Source: Collinsella sp. AM18-10 (GTDB lineage: Bacteria > Actinomycetota > Coriobacteriia > Coriobacteriales > Coriobacteriaceae). From it: DNA of 23,648 nucleotides. How positions within the stretch are numbered: position 1 is the stretch's first letter; each line of letters opens with the position of its first letter. The position numbers were made by a program, and so were the translations under genes. The stretch lies in assembly GCF_003471585.1 (NCBI RefSeq), contig NZ_QRJO01000022.1, positions 1 to 23,648 of the forward strand, given 5' to 3'. Shown piece by piece: positions 14,622 to 22,285 of the stretch. A model generated the notes under the pieces. It worked only from the letters and a program-made list of their open reading frames with translations, ran no database searches and had not been told where the DNA came from.

Positions 14622-16697
14622 CTACTTGGCGCGGCCCTCCTCATAGCGCTCGACCAGCTTGGCCTGAACGTCATAAGGCACCTGCTCATAGCCTGCGGGC
14701 TTCATGGTAAAGTCGCCCGTGCCGCGCGTGATAGAGCGCAGGCGCGTCGAATAATCCGTCAGCTCGGCCAGCGGCGCCTGGGCAATGACCACGGTATCGC
14801 CGCGCTCGTCGGTCTCCATGCCTGTCACGCGACCGCGCGAGGCCGAGATGTCGCCCATCACGGCGCCGGCATAGCTCTCGGGGATCGTCACCGTAATTTC
14901 CTCGATGGGCTCCAGCACCACCGGGTCGGCATCGGCGCACGCCTTGCGCAGGCCGATGCGGGCCGCCGCGCGGAACGCCATCTCGTTGGAGTCGACGCTG
15001 TGATACGAGCCGTCGTACACCGCGACGCGAATGCCCGTGAGCGGATAGCCGGCAATAATGCCGTCCTTCATGGTCTCCTGGACGCCCTTGTCCACGGCGG
15101 GGATCAGCGAGCGCGGAATGCGGCCGCCCACGACCTCATCCACAAACTCGTAGCCGTCGCTCGTGCCGTCGGGCCCAATAAGCGGCCCCACACGCAGCCA
15201 GCAGTCACCATACTGACCGGCACCACCGGTCTGCTTCTTATGACGACCCTGGGCACTTGCCGTGCGGCGGATGGTCTCGCGATACGGAATGCGGATCGGC
15301 ACGCTCTTTGCCACAACCTTGGTACGGTCCTCCAAACGGTTGAGCAGCACCGAAACCTGCGCCTCGCCCACCGCCGAGATGATGGTCTGCCCGGTCTCCT
15401 CGTCGCGGTCGATACTCATGGTCGGATCGGCCTTGCAGGCCTTCTCGATAAACGTGTAGAGCTTCTCTTCGTCGCCGCGATTCTCGGCCTCAATGGCGAT
15501 GCGGTACTGCGAGTTGGGGAACTTAAACGCCGCCGCCTCGACCTTACCGGTAATCGAGAGCGTATCGCCCGTCTCGGCCGCCAGCTTGGGCGCCACGATG
15601 ATGTCGCCAGCATACGCGTGCCCGACCTCGGTCATGTCGCGGCCGCACATCACATACAGGTGAGCCAGACGGTCGCTCTTGCGCGTGCGGGCGTTGACCA
15701 GCTCAAGGCCCGGCTCAAGCGTGCCCGTCAGCACCTTGATAAAGCTGATGCGACCCTGCTGCGGATCGGCCAGGGTCTTAAACACAAACGCCACCGGACG
15801 ATCATCGTCGCTCGAAATCTTGAGCGAATCGCCGTCGATAAGCGGCATCTCGCCGTAGTCGGTCGGCGCCGGGAAGTACGTCGCGATGTCGTCCATCAGC
15901 GAGTTGACGCCCTGTTCCTTAATGCAATCGCCCGCAAAGACCGGCACAAATATGCGCTCGGCAATCGCCTTCGACAGCAGGCCTTCAAGCTCCTCCTGCG
16001 TCAGCGTCTCCTCGCCTTCCAAGTACTTCATCATCAGCTCATCGTCGGCCTCGGCCACCAACTCGCACAGATGGTCATGGGCCTCCTCGGCCTGGGCACG
16101 ATACTCCTCGGGAATCTCCGACTCAACGGCTTCGGCTCCGTTGCAATGGCGCGCCTTCATGCGCACCAGGTCGATGATGCCGTCAAAGTCCTCGCCCTCG
16201 CCCCAGGGAAGGGTCACGGCGCCCAGGCGCGTGCCAAAGCGCTCCTGCAGCAGGTCCATCGTGGTCGCAAAGCTGGCCTCGGAGCGCGACAGGCGGTTTA
16301 CGAACACCGCACGCGCCAGACGCAGGTCCTCGGCGGCATACCAGAGCTTAACCGTCGTAGGCTGTGGGCCGGCCTCGGCGTCGACCACAAACAGAGCCGT
16401 CTCGCAGACGCTCATCGCGGCAAAGGCGTCGCCGATAAAATCGGGGTAGCACGGGGCATCAAGCACATTGATGCGCGCGCCCTTCCAGTCGATCGGCGCG
16501 ATGGTCGTCGAGATGGAAAATGCACGCTTGACCTCTTCGGGGTCATAGTCGAGCGTAGGCTTGGTGCCGTCGTGGCCGCCCAGGCGGGCGGTCTTGCCGG
16601 AAAGGTGGAGCATGGCTTCGGCGAGTGAAGTCTTGCCCACCCCGCCTTGGCCTACGAGCACCACGTTCCTTACGTTACCGGTCTTGGGAGCACCCAT
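14622..16697 (-). CDS. EF-G-like translation factor GTPase family protein
   Basis: 691 residues with the full EF-G domain order: GTP-binding domain (1-270), beta-barrel (about 290-380), domain III, domain IV with ETIRRTASAQGRHKKQTGGAGQYGDCWLRV, and domain V ending in the MGDISASRGRVTGME and RSITRGTGDFTMKPAGYEQVP segments. It belongs to the EF-G2/FusA2-like branch, separate from the housekeeping EF-G. The P-loop GQGGVGKTS is intact, but the G3 motif reads DAPCYPDF rather than DTPGHxDF and the G4 motif reads VNRLSR rather than NKxD, so nucleotide binding or hydrolysis is probably altered. The start at 16697 (MGAPKTGNVRN) is fixed by AAGGAGG five bases before the ATG; the longer frame upstream is unsupported. 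Its role on the ribosome, if any, is unknown. Confidence 0.93.
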   Translation of the reverse strand: MGAPKTGNVRNVVLVGQGGVGKTSLAEAMLHLSGKTARLGGHDGTKPTLDYDPEEVKRAFSISTTIAPIDWKGARINVLDAPCYPDFIGDAFAAMSVCETALFVVDAEAGPQPTTVKLWYAAEDLRLARAVFVNRLSRSEASFATTMDLLQERFGTRLGAVTLPWGEGEDFDGIIDLVRMKARHCNGAEAVESEIPEEYRAQAEEAHDHLCELVAEADDELMMKYLEGEETLTQEELEGLLSKAIAERIFVPVFAGDCIKEQGVNSLMDDIATYFPAPTDYGEMPLIDGDSLKISSDDDRPVAFVFKTLADPQQGRISFIKVLTGTLEPGLELVNARTRKSDRLAHLYVMCGRDMTEVGHAYAGDIIVAPKLAAETGDTLSITGKVEAAAFKFPNSQYRIAIEAENRGDEEKLYTFIEKACKADPTMSIDRDEETGQTIISAVGEAQVSVLLNRLEDRTKVVAKSVPIRIPYRETIRRTASAQGRHKKQTGGAGQYGDCWLRVGPLIGPDGTSDGYEFVDEVVGGRIPRSLIPAVDKGVQETMKDGIIAGYPLTGIRVAVYDGSYHSVDSNEMAFRAAARIGLRKACADADPVVLEPIEEITVTIPESYAGAVMGDISASRGRVTGMETDERGDTVVIAQAPLAELTDYSTRLRSITRGTGDFTMKPAGYEQVPYDVQAKLVERYEEGRAK

Positions 16698-16937
16698 GAT
16701 GACCTCCTTGCAGGGCCGCGCGCAATGCGCGACGCCAACGGGGAGAGTTCGCGGTCGGTGCCATCCCGGGAGCAGCATGGTCGGCAGCCGAGCCGACTCA
16801 CCCTCCAAATGTCCTATGCCACCACCCTACCCTCACGGGCGGCTGTCCATGCATACCTTTCGGCACACGTATGAATACAGGCGGCGAGAGGAAGAGACAA
16901 GCTTGTGAGGCGATTATTGAACCCCGTCGATGCAAAC
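16698..16937. other. Gene-free leader region of the EF-G-like gene
   Basis: Together with the terminator beyond it, this makes 310 bases without a gene between 16698 and 17007. It should hold the EF-G-like promoter on the minus strand. Apart from the strong ribosome binding site and a small GTCGGC/GCCGAC hairpin near 16780-16797, I see no clear feature. Confidence 0.4.
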
Positions 16938-16974
16938 AAAAAGCCGCCACAGACCGTAAGACCTGCGGCGGCTT
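16938..16974 (-). terminator. Terminator of the ABC importer operon
   Basis: On the minus strand AAGCCGCCGCAG pairs with CTGTGGCGGCTT (one G-T) and is followed by TTTTTG, 34 bases beyond the ATPase stop. Confidence 0.85.
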
Positions 16975-17007
16975 CGCCTCAATTAATGGTTGAGTAAATA
17001 CCTGAGC

Positions 17008-17772
17008 CTATCCCTCGATACGGCTCAAGAACTCACGGGTGCGCTGCTCGCGTGGATGGTCGATGACCTGCTCGGCAGAACCCTCTTCGACAATGCGGCC
17101 GCCGTCCATAAAGACCACGCGGTCGGCAACATCGCGCGCAAACTGCATTGCGTGGGTTACAATCACCATCGTCATATTCTGCGCGGCAAGGTCTTTAATG
17201 ACACGCAGTACCTCGGCCGTCAGCTCGGGATCGAGCGCCGAAGTCGGCTCGTCAAAGAATAAGATTTCCGGGTCGAGTGCCAGGGCGCGGGCAATACTCA
17301 CGCGCTGCTGCTGACCGCCCGAAAGCTCACACGGCACTTTGTTCTCGTTGCCCGTCAGCCCCATTTGCGCAATCAGCTCACGCGCGCGTGCCTCCGCCTG
17401 CTCGCGCGGGCGCTTGAGCACGCGGACCGGAGCGTCGGTGATGTTTTTCATCACGGTATAGTGCGGAAACAGATTGTAGTTCTGGAACACCAGGCCAAAC
17501 CGCGAGCGCGCCTGCTTGGGCACATCGCCCTTCGCATAGACCGCGCCCGATCCCGCATCCGTCACAACCGCAAGATCGCCAAACGAAAGCGAGCCGCCGT
17601 CGAGCGTCTCGAGCAGCGTGGCGCAGCGCAGCAGCGTGGACTTGCCGCCACCCGAAGGCCCGATAATCGCCACGACCTCGCCACGCTTGACCTCGAGCGA
17701 GATATCCTTGAGCACCTCATTGCCGCCAAACGCCTTACGCGCGTTCGATATATTCATTACCGAATTAGTCAT
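17008..17772 (-). CDS. Polar amino acid ABC importer, ATP-binding subunit
   Basis: 254-residue GlnQ/HisP-type ATPase that drives import through the permease coded just upstream. Walker A is GPSGGGKST (about 38-46), the Q-loop is in FGLVFQNYNLFPH, the ABC signature is ELSGGQQQR (about 151-159), Walker B is ILFFDEPTSALDPE and the switch His is in VIVTHAMQFA. All functional residues are present. The region between Walker A and the Q-loop has a somewhat longer insertion than usual. The gene overlaps the end of the permease gene by 8 bases, a sign of translational coupling. It is the last gene of a three-gene operon ending in a terminator at 16938-16974. Confidence 0.97.
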   Translation of the reverse strand: MTNSVMNISNARKAFGGNEVLKDISLEVKRGEVVAIIGPSGGGKSTLLRCATLLETLDGGSLSFGDLAVVTDAGSGAVYAKGDVPKQARSRFGLVFQNYNLFPHYTVMKNITDAPVRVLKRPREQAEARARELIAQMGLTGNENKVPCELSGGQQQRVSIARALALDPEILFFDEPTSALDPELTAEVLRVIKDLAAQNMTMVIVTHAMQFARDVADRVVFMDGGRIVEEGSAEQVIDHPREQRTREFLSRIEG

Positions 17773-18403
17773 GGTAGTAATCCAATTTTTTCTCCGCGGC
17801 GCCCAACAGCATCTCGACCACGAAGTTGAAAACCCAGTAGATCAGCGCCGCAATCGCAAACGGCACCATGCTCACCTGCGAGGCAACCAGCGCCTTGGCC
17901 GTCGAGAACATCTCGCCCACGCCAATGGCAAATGCCAGCGATGTGTCCTTGACCAACGTGATGATCTCATTGCCCATCGCCGGCAAAATGCGCTTGGCGA
18001 CTTGCGGCATCACAATGTACAAAAATGTCTGCAGACGCGAATAGCCCAGCACCTCGGCTGCCTCGTATTGACCGCGCGGAATGGACTGCAAGCCCGAGCG
18101 ATAGATCTCGGCAAAGTAGCCGGCGTAGTTGATGATGAACGCCACAACGCACGCCGTCCACTTGGAATCGGGCGTGAGCGAAATGCCAAACACGTAGTAC
18201 GGGGCAAAGTAGATGGCAAACATCTGCAGCATGAGCGGCGTGCCGCGCATCACCGAAATATAGATGCGCGCAATCCAGCGGAGCGGCGCGATTTTGCTCA
18301 TGCGCATAAACGCCACGGGGATTCCCAGCGGAATCGACCCCAGCAGCGTCAGCACAAACAACTGCAAACTGACCAAGAATCCCTGGCCAAGCATCTGCAT
18401 CAT
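17765..18403 (-). CDS. Polar amino acid ABC importer, permease subunit
   Basis: About 212 residues, HisM/GlnP family inner-membrane protein, with several membrane segments beginning at FLVSLQLFVLTLLGSIPLG. The RGTPLMLQMFAIYF segment is typical of amino acid permeases, and the coupling loop reads YRSGLQSIPRGQYEAAEVLGYS, matching the EAA motif that contacts the ATPase. The open frame begins with a TTG at 18457, but this is inside the sequence flanking palindrome B; the ATG at 18403 (MMQMLGQGF) matches family starts better, although its ribosome binding site is weak (CAGG). A TTG at 18418 is another option. A weak start combined with the upstream palindrome suggests lower synthesis than the binding protein. 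Confidence 0.93.
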   Translation of the reverse strand: MMQMLGQGFLVSLQLFVLTLLGSIPLGIPVAFMRMSKIAPLRWIARIYISVMRGTPLMLQMFAIYFAPYYVFGISLTPDSKWTACVVAFIINYAGYFAEIYRSGLQSIPRGQYEAAEVLGYSRLQTFLYIVMPQVAKRILPAMGNEIITLVKDTSLAFAIGVGEMFSTAKALVASQVSMVPFAIAALIYWVFNFVVEMLLGAAEKKLDYYHD

Positions 18404-18463
18404 GACCTGAATAGACAACCTAAGCTCTCTTTCGCGACAACAGAACAGCAAACCCAATGCTAA

Positions 18464-18570
18464 AGCGGGTTTTCCAGGTGCTCGAGTTTGCCGTGAAAGA
18501 GGAGCGCCGCGTACTAAATGTACGCAAGCGACGGTTTGAACGGCAAAATCGAGTGCCTGGGAAAGCCGCT
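18464..18570 (-). repeat. Structured element B between binding-protein and permease genes
   Basis: Imperfect 31-base inverted arms (18464-18494 and 18540-18570) enclose a 45-base core with its own hairpin GCGTAC/GTACGC (around loop TAAAT). The right arm overlaps the stop codon of the binding protein gene. In the operon mRNA it would fold into one long stem-loop just after the first gene, the position where such structures protect upstream mRNA in operons like malEFG. Confidence 0.8.
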
Positions 18571-19429
18571 ATTTCAGAACCCAGTTGTCGAAGGAAAGAC
18601 CGTAATCTGCATACTTATCGCACAGGTCCTTGACCGTGCCGCCCTCGTAGAGCGCCTTGAGTGACTCGGTTACAGCATCGGCCGACTTGGTGTCGCCCTT
18701 CTTAAAGCCGACGGCGTAGTGCTCGCTGGACAGCGGCTTGTCGAGCTGCGTATAGGCATCGGGCTTGGCGGCCAGCTGATACTGAGCGATCGAGAGGTCA
18801 CAGGCAACGGCATCGACCGCACCACTCTCGAGCTGCATAAACGCCGTGTTGTACTCACCGATGGTATCGAGCGTGGCAAACGTCGCGGCCAGATCCTTCT
18901 GGTCGCCCTCGAGCACATCCTGCGCAGCGGAATCAGTCTGGGTAATCACGGTCTTGCCGGCAAGATCCTCCCAGCTCTTGATACCCGCGTCCTTCTTGAC
19001 CACGAGCACCTGCTCATTGAGCATGTACGGCTCGGAGAACGTGTAGTCGTCCTCGCGACCCTCCATGGTAAAGCCGTTCCAGATGCAGTTGATGGCGCCT
19101 GAGTTGAGCAGCGTGTCCTTGGCATCCCAATCGATGGCCTCGTAATCGACATCCCAGCCCTGCTTATCGGCAACGGCCTTGGCAAGGTCAAGGTCAAAGC
19201 CCGTGTACTCGCCGTCATCGCCCACAAAGCCGTACGGAGGGTAGGACTTGTCAAAGCCCACCACGAGCTTCTTGGACTCCGCGGCGCCCTTCACATCCTT
19301 GGCCGCGGCAGAACCAGCAGCGGAGCCCTTGCCAGCACCACCGCCGCAGCCGACAAGACCAAGGCCAAGCACCGTGGCGAGCGAGCCGGCTAGACCAACA
19401 AACTGACGACGAGACATATCGGTATTCAT
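18569..19429 (-). CDS. Polar amino acid ABC importer, substrate-binding lipoprotein
   Basis: 286-residue family 3 solute-binding protein. The N-terminus carries both a twin-arginine motif (SRRQFVGLAG) and a lipobox (LVGC), so it is probably exported folded by the Tat route and lipid-anchored. Mature-domain landmarks are KLVVGFDKSYPPYGFVGDDGEYTGFDLDLAKAVADKQG, IWNGFTMEGREDDYTFSEPYM, DLAGKTVITQTDSAAQDVL and DAVACDLSIAQYQL. These are typical of binders for polar amino acids (glutamine, histidine, cystine class); the exact ligand is not readable. Start at 19429 is supported by AGGGGGA before the ATG; an in-frame TTG lies upstream. It is the first gene of the operon, with promoter and operator at 19448-19498. 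Confidence 0.95.
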   Translation of the reverse strand: MNTDMSRRQFVGLAGSLATVLGLGLVGCGGGAGKGSAAGSAAAKDVKGAAESKKLVVGFDKSYPPYGFVGDDGEYTGFDLDLAKAVADKQGWDVDYEAIDWDAKDTLLNSGAINCIWNGFTMEGREDDYTFSEPYMLNEQVLVVKKDAGIKSWEDLAGKTVITQTDSAAQDVLEGDQKDLAATFATLDTIGEYNTAFMQLESGAVDAVACDLSIAQYQLAAKPDAYTQLDKPLSSEHYAVGFKKGDTKSADAVTESLKALYEGGTVKDLCDKYADYGLSFDNWVLK

Positions 19430-19447
19430 GGTATTCCCCCTCGATAG

Positions 19448-19477
19448 CACTTTAGTTAGGTAAAGTGAGTCATGTAA
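19448..19477 (-). promoter_or_regulatory. Promoter and overlapping operator of the ABC importer operon
   Basis: Minus-strand -35 TTACAT (19477-19472), a 17-base spacer and -10 TAAAGT (19454-19449). Covering the -10 and the adjacent spacer is a perfect inverted repeat of CACTTTA and TAAAGTG with six bases between (19448-19467). A further CACTTTA half-site lies at 19492-19498, upstream of the -35. The arrangement is that of a repressor site that blocks polymerase. Confidence 0.7.
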
Positions 19478-19523
19478 CGTTCAGAATCATACACTTTAGT
19501 GGGATAGAGTACAAGGGAGTACC

Positions 19524-19668
19524 TGCCCGGCGCGGGCGGGGAGCGGCGCGGAATTAAGTTTCCTGCTCTACAGTCCTGCGCAAGACGGAAAGCACATTAA
19601 GTGCTTTCCTTTGCGTGCGGAACTCGCGATAAACTTAATTCCGCGCCGCTCCCCGCCCGCGCCGGGCA
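19524..19668. repeat. Structured element C, perfect 38-bp inverted arms
   Basis: Arms 19524-19561 and 19631-19668 are exact reverse complements over 38 bases. The 69-base core has an inner hairpin GGAAAGCAC/GTGCTTTCC (19587-19595 and 19601-19609) with loop ATTAA, and flanking GCGCAA/TTGCGT pairing. It lies between the divergent ABC operon and methyltransferase genes, in a 348-base region without genes, and codes for nothing recognisable. The density of pairing would make it extremely stable as RNA, or prone to form a cruciform as DNA. Confidence 0.9.
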
Positions 19669-19733
19669 AACGTCGTTGGACTTATCGCTGACATGAAATG
19701 GCCGCTTGCATATCGTCCACTAGCTTGGCACGG

Positions 19734-19739
19734 TACAAT
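19734..19739 (+). promoter_or_regulatory. Candidate -10 of the rRNA methyltransferase gene
   Basis: TACAAT, 38 bases before the ATG; no good -35 is seen. The same hexamer occurs at other promoters in the window. Confidence 0.4.
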
Positions 19740-19777
19740 GCTTGCAGCTTTTAATTCATGAATTAGTGGAGTTATTG

Positions 19778-21226
19778 ATGGCAGAATCTCGTGCGGAGCG
19801 TAAGGCTCGTCGTGCTTTGATCGAGGCGGCTGAGGGGTCGGAGGAGAAAAAATCTTCTACGAAATCCAAGTCGTCTCAGGATGCGAAGGGTAAGTCGGCC
19901 AAGGGCAAGGCTAAGGCCAAGCGCCCCAGTTCTCGTCGGAGCGAGGATAAGGCATCTCAGACTCGCTCCAAGCGCTCGCATAAAGATCCGGTTTCGTCTG
20001 CGCGTAAGGTTGTGGACTCCAAGTCTCCCTGTTCGATCATGAAAGCTTGCGGTGGGTGCACGGCGCTCAATCGTCCTTATAAGAAGCAGTTGGCGGCCAA
20101 ACAGGCTGCTATGGAGGAGCTGTTTGCTGAGCTCTGCGAGCGCGAGGGCATTAGCGTCGACCCCATTCGCGGTATGGGAGTCACCCTGGGAGACCCGGGC
20201 AAATATCCTGCGCCGCGTGGTTTTCGTCATAAGGCTGCCACTCCGTTTGCTCCCGGCAAAGGGGGCGCTGTCCGCTGCGGCTTTTTTGAACGTGGGACAC
20301 ACAGAATCGTTGCTGTTCCTGAATGCCCTGTCGAGGCGCCGGGCGCTCGTCAGATTCTCAACGGCATCGCTCGCGAGGCCGAACGTCTGCATATTCCCGC
20401 CTTTAACGAAGACAAGCATCTGGGGCTGCTTCGCTATGCCGTCGTTCGCTGCGGCTGGCGCACCGACCAGATTATGGTCACCCTCGTGACCGCTCAACGC
20501 GACCTGCCGCATGCGCAGGAGTTCTTTGAAGCCGTCGCGGCGCTTGATCCGCATATCGTCACCGTCGCTCAGAACATCAACGGTCGCCCCGGAAATGCCA
20601 TCTTGAGCGAGGAGACCCGTATCGTCTATGGCGCCGAATGCATGCGCGACCAGCTGCTCGGTTGTGAATTCGACATCTCACCTACCGCGTTCTATCAGAC
20701 CAATCCGCAGCAAACCGAGCTGCTCTATCGACTTGCCATTGACGGCATGGACCTGCAGCAGGGTGACATTCTTATGGACGCTTACTGCGGCAGCGGAACC
20801 ATCGGCCTGTGCGCCGCGAAGGATGTCCAGGACAAGGGCATCGGCATTATGCTGCTCGGCGTGGAGCGCAACCCGGCGGGCATTGCCGACGCACGTCGCA
20901 ATGCCGAGCTCAACGGCCTCACCCGCAGCGCTTGGTTTATGGCCGACGACGCCACCGATTACATCCTGGACGCCGCCGACAACAACGAGCGGATCGATGT
21001 CCTTTCCATCGACCCGCCGCGCGCCGGCTCCACCCCCGAGTTCCTCGAAGCCGCCTGCGCACTCAAGCCGCGCCGCATCACCTATATCAGCTGCAACCCC
21101 GTGACCCAAGAGCGCGACCTGCACCAGCTTCTCGACGGAGGCTATCGCCTGCTCAAGATCACGCCCGTCGACATGTTCCCCCATACCGACCACACCGAGA
21201 CCGTCGCGGTCCTCGAGCGCCGCTAA
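19778..21226 (+). CDS. rlmD: 23S rRNA (uracil-5-)-methyltransferase, RlmD/RumA family
   Basis: 482-residue SAM-dependent enzyme that makes 5-methyluridine in 23S rRNA. An iron-sulfur site is present as Cys85, Cys91 and Cys94 (CSIMKACGGC) plus a later Cys in VPECPVEAP. The catalytic domain has DAYCGSGTIGLCAA for SAM binding, DPPRAGS, and ITYISCNPVTQERDL with the nucleophilic cysteine. The first 84 residues are unusual: rich in Lys, Ser and Arg, low in complexity, and replacing the TRAM domain of E. coli RlmD; they probably bind RNA through charge. That part also uses more T-ending codons. The start at 19778 follows GTGGAG; a TTG at 19742 in the same frame is unlikely. Whether the target is U1939, U747 or both cannot be told, so the symbol is tentative. 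Confidence 0.93.
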   Translation: MAESRAERKARRALIEAAEGSEEKKSSTKSKSSQDAKGKSAKGKAKAKRPSSRRSEDKASQTRSKRSHKDPVSSARKVVDSKSPCSIMKACGGCTALNRPYKKQLAAKQAAMEELFAELCEREGISVDPIRGMGVTLGDPGKYPAPRGFRHKAATPFAPGKGGAVRCGFFERGTHRIVAVPECPVEAPGARQILNGIAREAERLHIPAFNEDKHLGLLRYAVVRCGWRTDQIMVTLVTAQRDLPHAQEFFEAVAALDPHIVTVAQNINGRPGNAILSEETRIVYGAECMRDQLLGCEFDISPTAFYQTNPQQTELLYRLAIDGMDLQQGDILMDAYCGSGTIGLCAAKDVQDKGIGIMLLGVERNPAGIADARRNAELNGLTRSAWFMADDATDYILDAADNNERIDVLSIDPPRAGSTPEFLEAACALKPRRITYISCNPVTQERDLHQLLDGGYRLLKITPVDMFPHTDHTETVAVLERR

Positions 21227-21253
21227 CCAACACCGGTAGATTTTTGGGACAAG

Positions 21254-21284
21254 AAGGGGGCGGCCCGTTTGAACCGCCCCCTTT
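21254..21284. terminator. Bidirectional terminator
   Basis: AAGGGGGCGG / CCGCCCCCTTT stem (21254-21263 with 21274-21284) between the convergent methyltransferase and PHP genes. T residues follow the stem on the plus strand (CTTTCGTT), and on the minus strand (CTTCTTG). Confidence 0.75.
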
Positions 21285-21304
21285 CGTTGGGCATATGAGT
21301 CTCG

Positions 21305-22126
21305 TTACATCCCCTTGCGCAGGTCGCACACGCCGGCTGCCGCCATCTCGCGCAGCAGCGTCTCGCGGTCGCGCGTCACGATCAAATCCAGCGGGAAGTG
21401 AATCTCGTCAAGCATCTTGCGCGCGTGATCGAGTTTGCCAATGGCCATGCCAATGTGGGCATCGGTCGACACGCCAATACCCACGCCCAGCTCGGCGCAG
21501 CGCTCGGCGATCTTGCGGCATACGGCCCAATGCTCAGTGTCGACACCGTGTTCAAGACTATGGTTGTTGATCTCGATAATCTTGTGCTTGGCCTTGGCCG
21601 CCAGCAGCACCTCATCGATATCGAACGGCACGCCCGAGCGCCCCGTATGCCCCAGCATGAACACCTTGGGGTGATCCAGGGCATTGATGTACATCTCGGT
21701 TGTCTGGGCGAGCGTCGCGCCTTCGGCAAACTGCGGGTTATGCACGCTTGCCACCAAATAATCCAAATTACGCGTCACCAAATCGAACAGCGAATGCTGG
21801 TGACTGTACGAATCGCCGGCAATATCGAGCGAAACGGGAATGTCCTCGCCAAACAGGCCTCCATCCAGCGAAACGATATCGGCCTCGGCACCACGCAGCA
21901 CCAGCACGCCGCTCCAAATGCGCGGCCAGATATCCTGGTTAATAAAGAATTGGAAACTGCGCAGGTCATTGGGACAAGGCGTAACCATCGAGCTTAAATG
22001 ATCGGCGGAACCGAGCACCTGAAGGCCGCGCTCTGCCGCCCAATAGATGTTCTCCTCGATGGTTGAGTACGCATGCGCAGAGAACATCGTATGAGTATGA
22101 ATATCACAAGAAAGAAGGTAGGGCAT
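21305..22126 (-). CDS. PHP-domain phosphoesterase, YcdX-like
   Basis: 273-residue metal-dependent hydrolase of the PHP superfamily, cytosolic. The metal ligands are visible in order: CDIHTHTMFSAHAYST (H-x-H and third His), GSADHL, RGAEADIV (Glu), ASVHNPQ (His), MLGHTGR (His), EINNHSLEH and STDAHIG (Asp-x-His). This is the trinuclear set of YcdX-like phosphatases. The substrate is unknown; nucleotide or sugar phosphates are typical for relatives. AAGGAG five bases before the ATG at 22126 fixes the start; the longer open frame upstream runs through the promoter. It has its own promoter and ends at the bidirectional terminator. Confidence 0.93.
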   Translation of the reverse strand: MPYLLSCDIHTHTMFSAHAYSTIEENIYWAAERGLQVLGSADHLSSMVTPCPNDLRSFQFFINQDIWPRIWSGVLVLRGAEADIVSLDGGLFGEDIPVSLDIAGDSYSHQHSLFDLVTRNLDYLVASVHNPQFAEGATLAQTTEMYINALDHPKVFMLGHTGRSGVPFDIDEVLLAAKAKHKIIEINNHSLEHGVDTEHWAVCRKIAERCAELGVGIGVSTDAHIGMAIGKLDHARKMLDEIHFPLDLIVTRDRETLLREMAAAGVCDLRKGM

Positions 22127-22163
22127 CGGGTCTCCTTGTCCAGTATGGCCGTCGCGTATATTC

Positions 22164-22193
22164 ATTGTACGCATAGCTTTCGGCAGTCGTAAA
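22164..22193 (-). promoter_or_regulatory. Promoter of the PHP gene
   Basis: Minus-strand TTTACG (22193-22188), an 18-base spacer and TACAAT (22169-22164), 37 bases before the ATG. Confidence 0.55.
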
Positions 22194-22226
22194 ACTGCTT
22201 CATCCCAATCACACAACGGCATAGAC

Positions 22227-22257
22227 AACGGGGTCTGGCTTAAAACCAAACCCCGTT
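22227..22257 (-). terminator. Terminator of the aminotransferase gene
   Basis: AACGGGGTCTGG pairs with CCAAACCCCGTT (one mismatch) at 22227-22238 and 22246-22257. The downstream minus-strand tract is only GTTGTCT, so it is a moderate terminator. Confidence 0.6.
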
Positions 22258-22285
22258 TCACGTAAAACATTGTAAGCAGAGCGCT

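Noticed and set aside
14586..16628. 680-residue plus-strand open frame
   Set aside because: It is antisense to the EF-G-like gene, has no motif or ribosome binding site and is rich in His, Arg and Gly, as expected from a GC-rich reverse frame.
19524..19668. Integron attC site
   Set aside because: The arms are perfectly paired with no extrahelical bases, and the RYYYAAC/GTTRRRY core sites are missing; there is no integrase or cassette.
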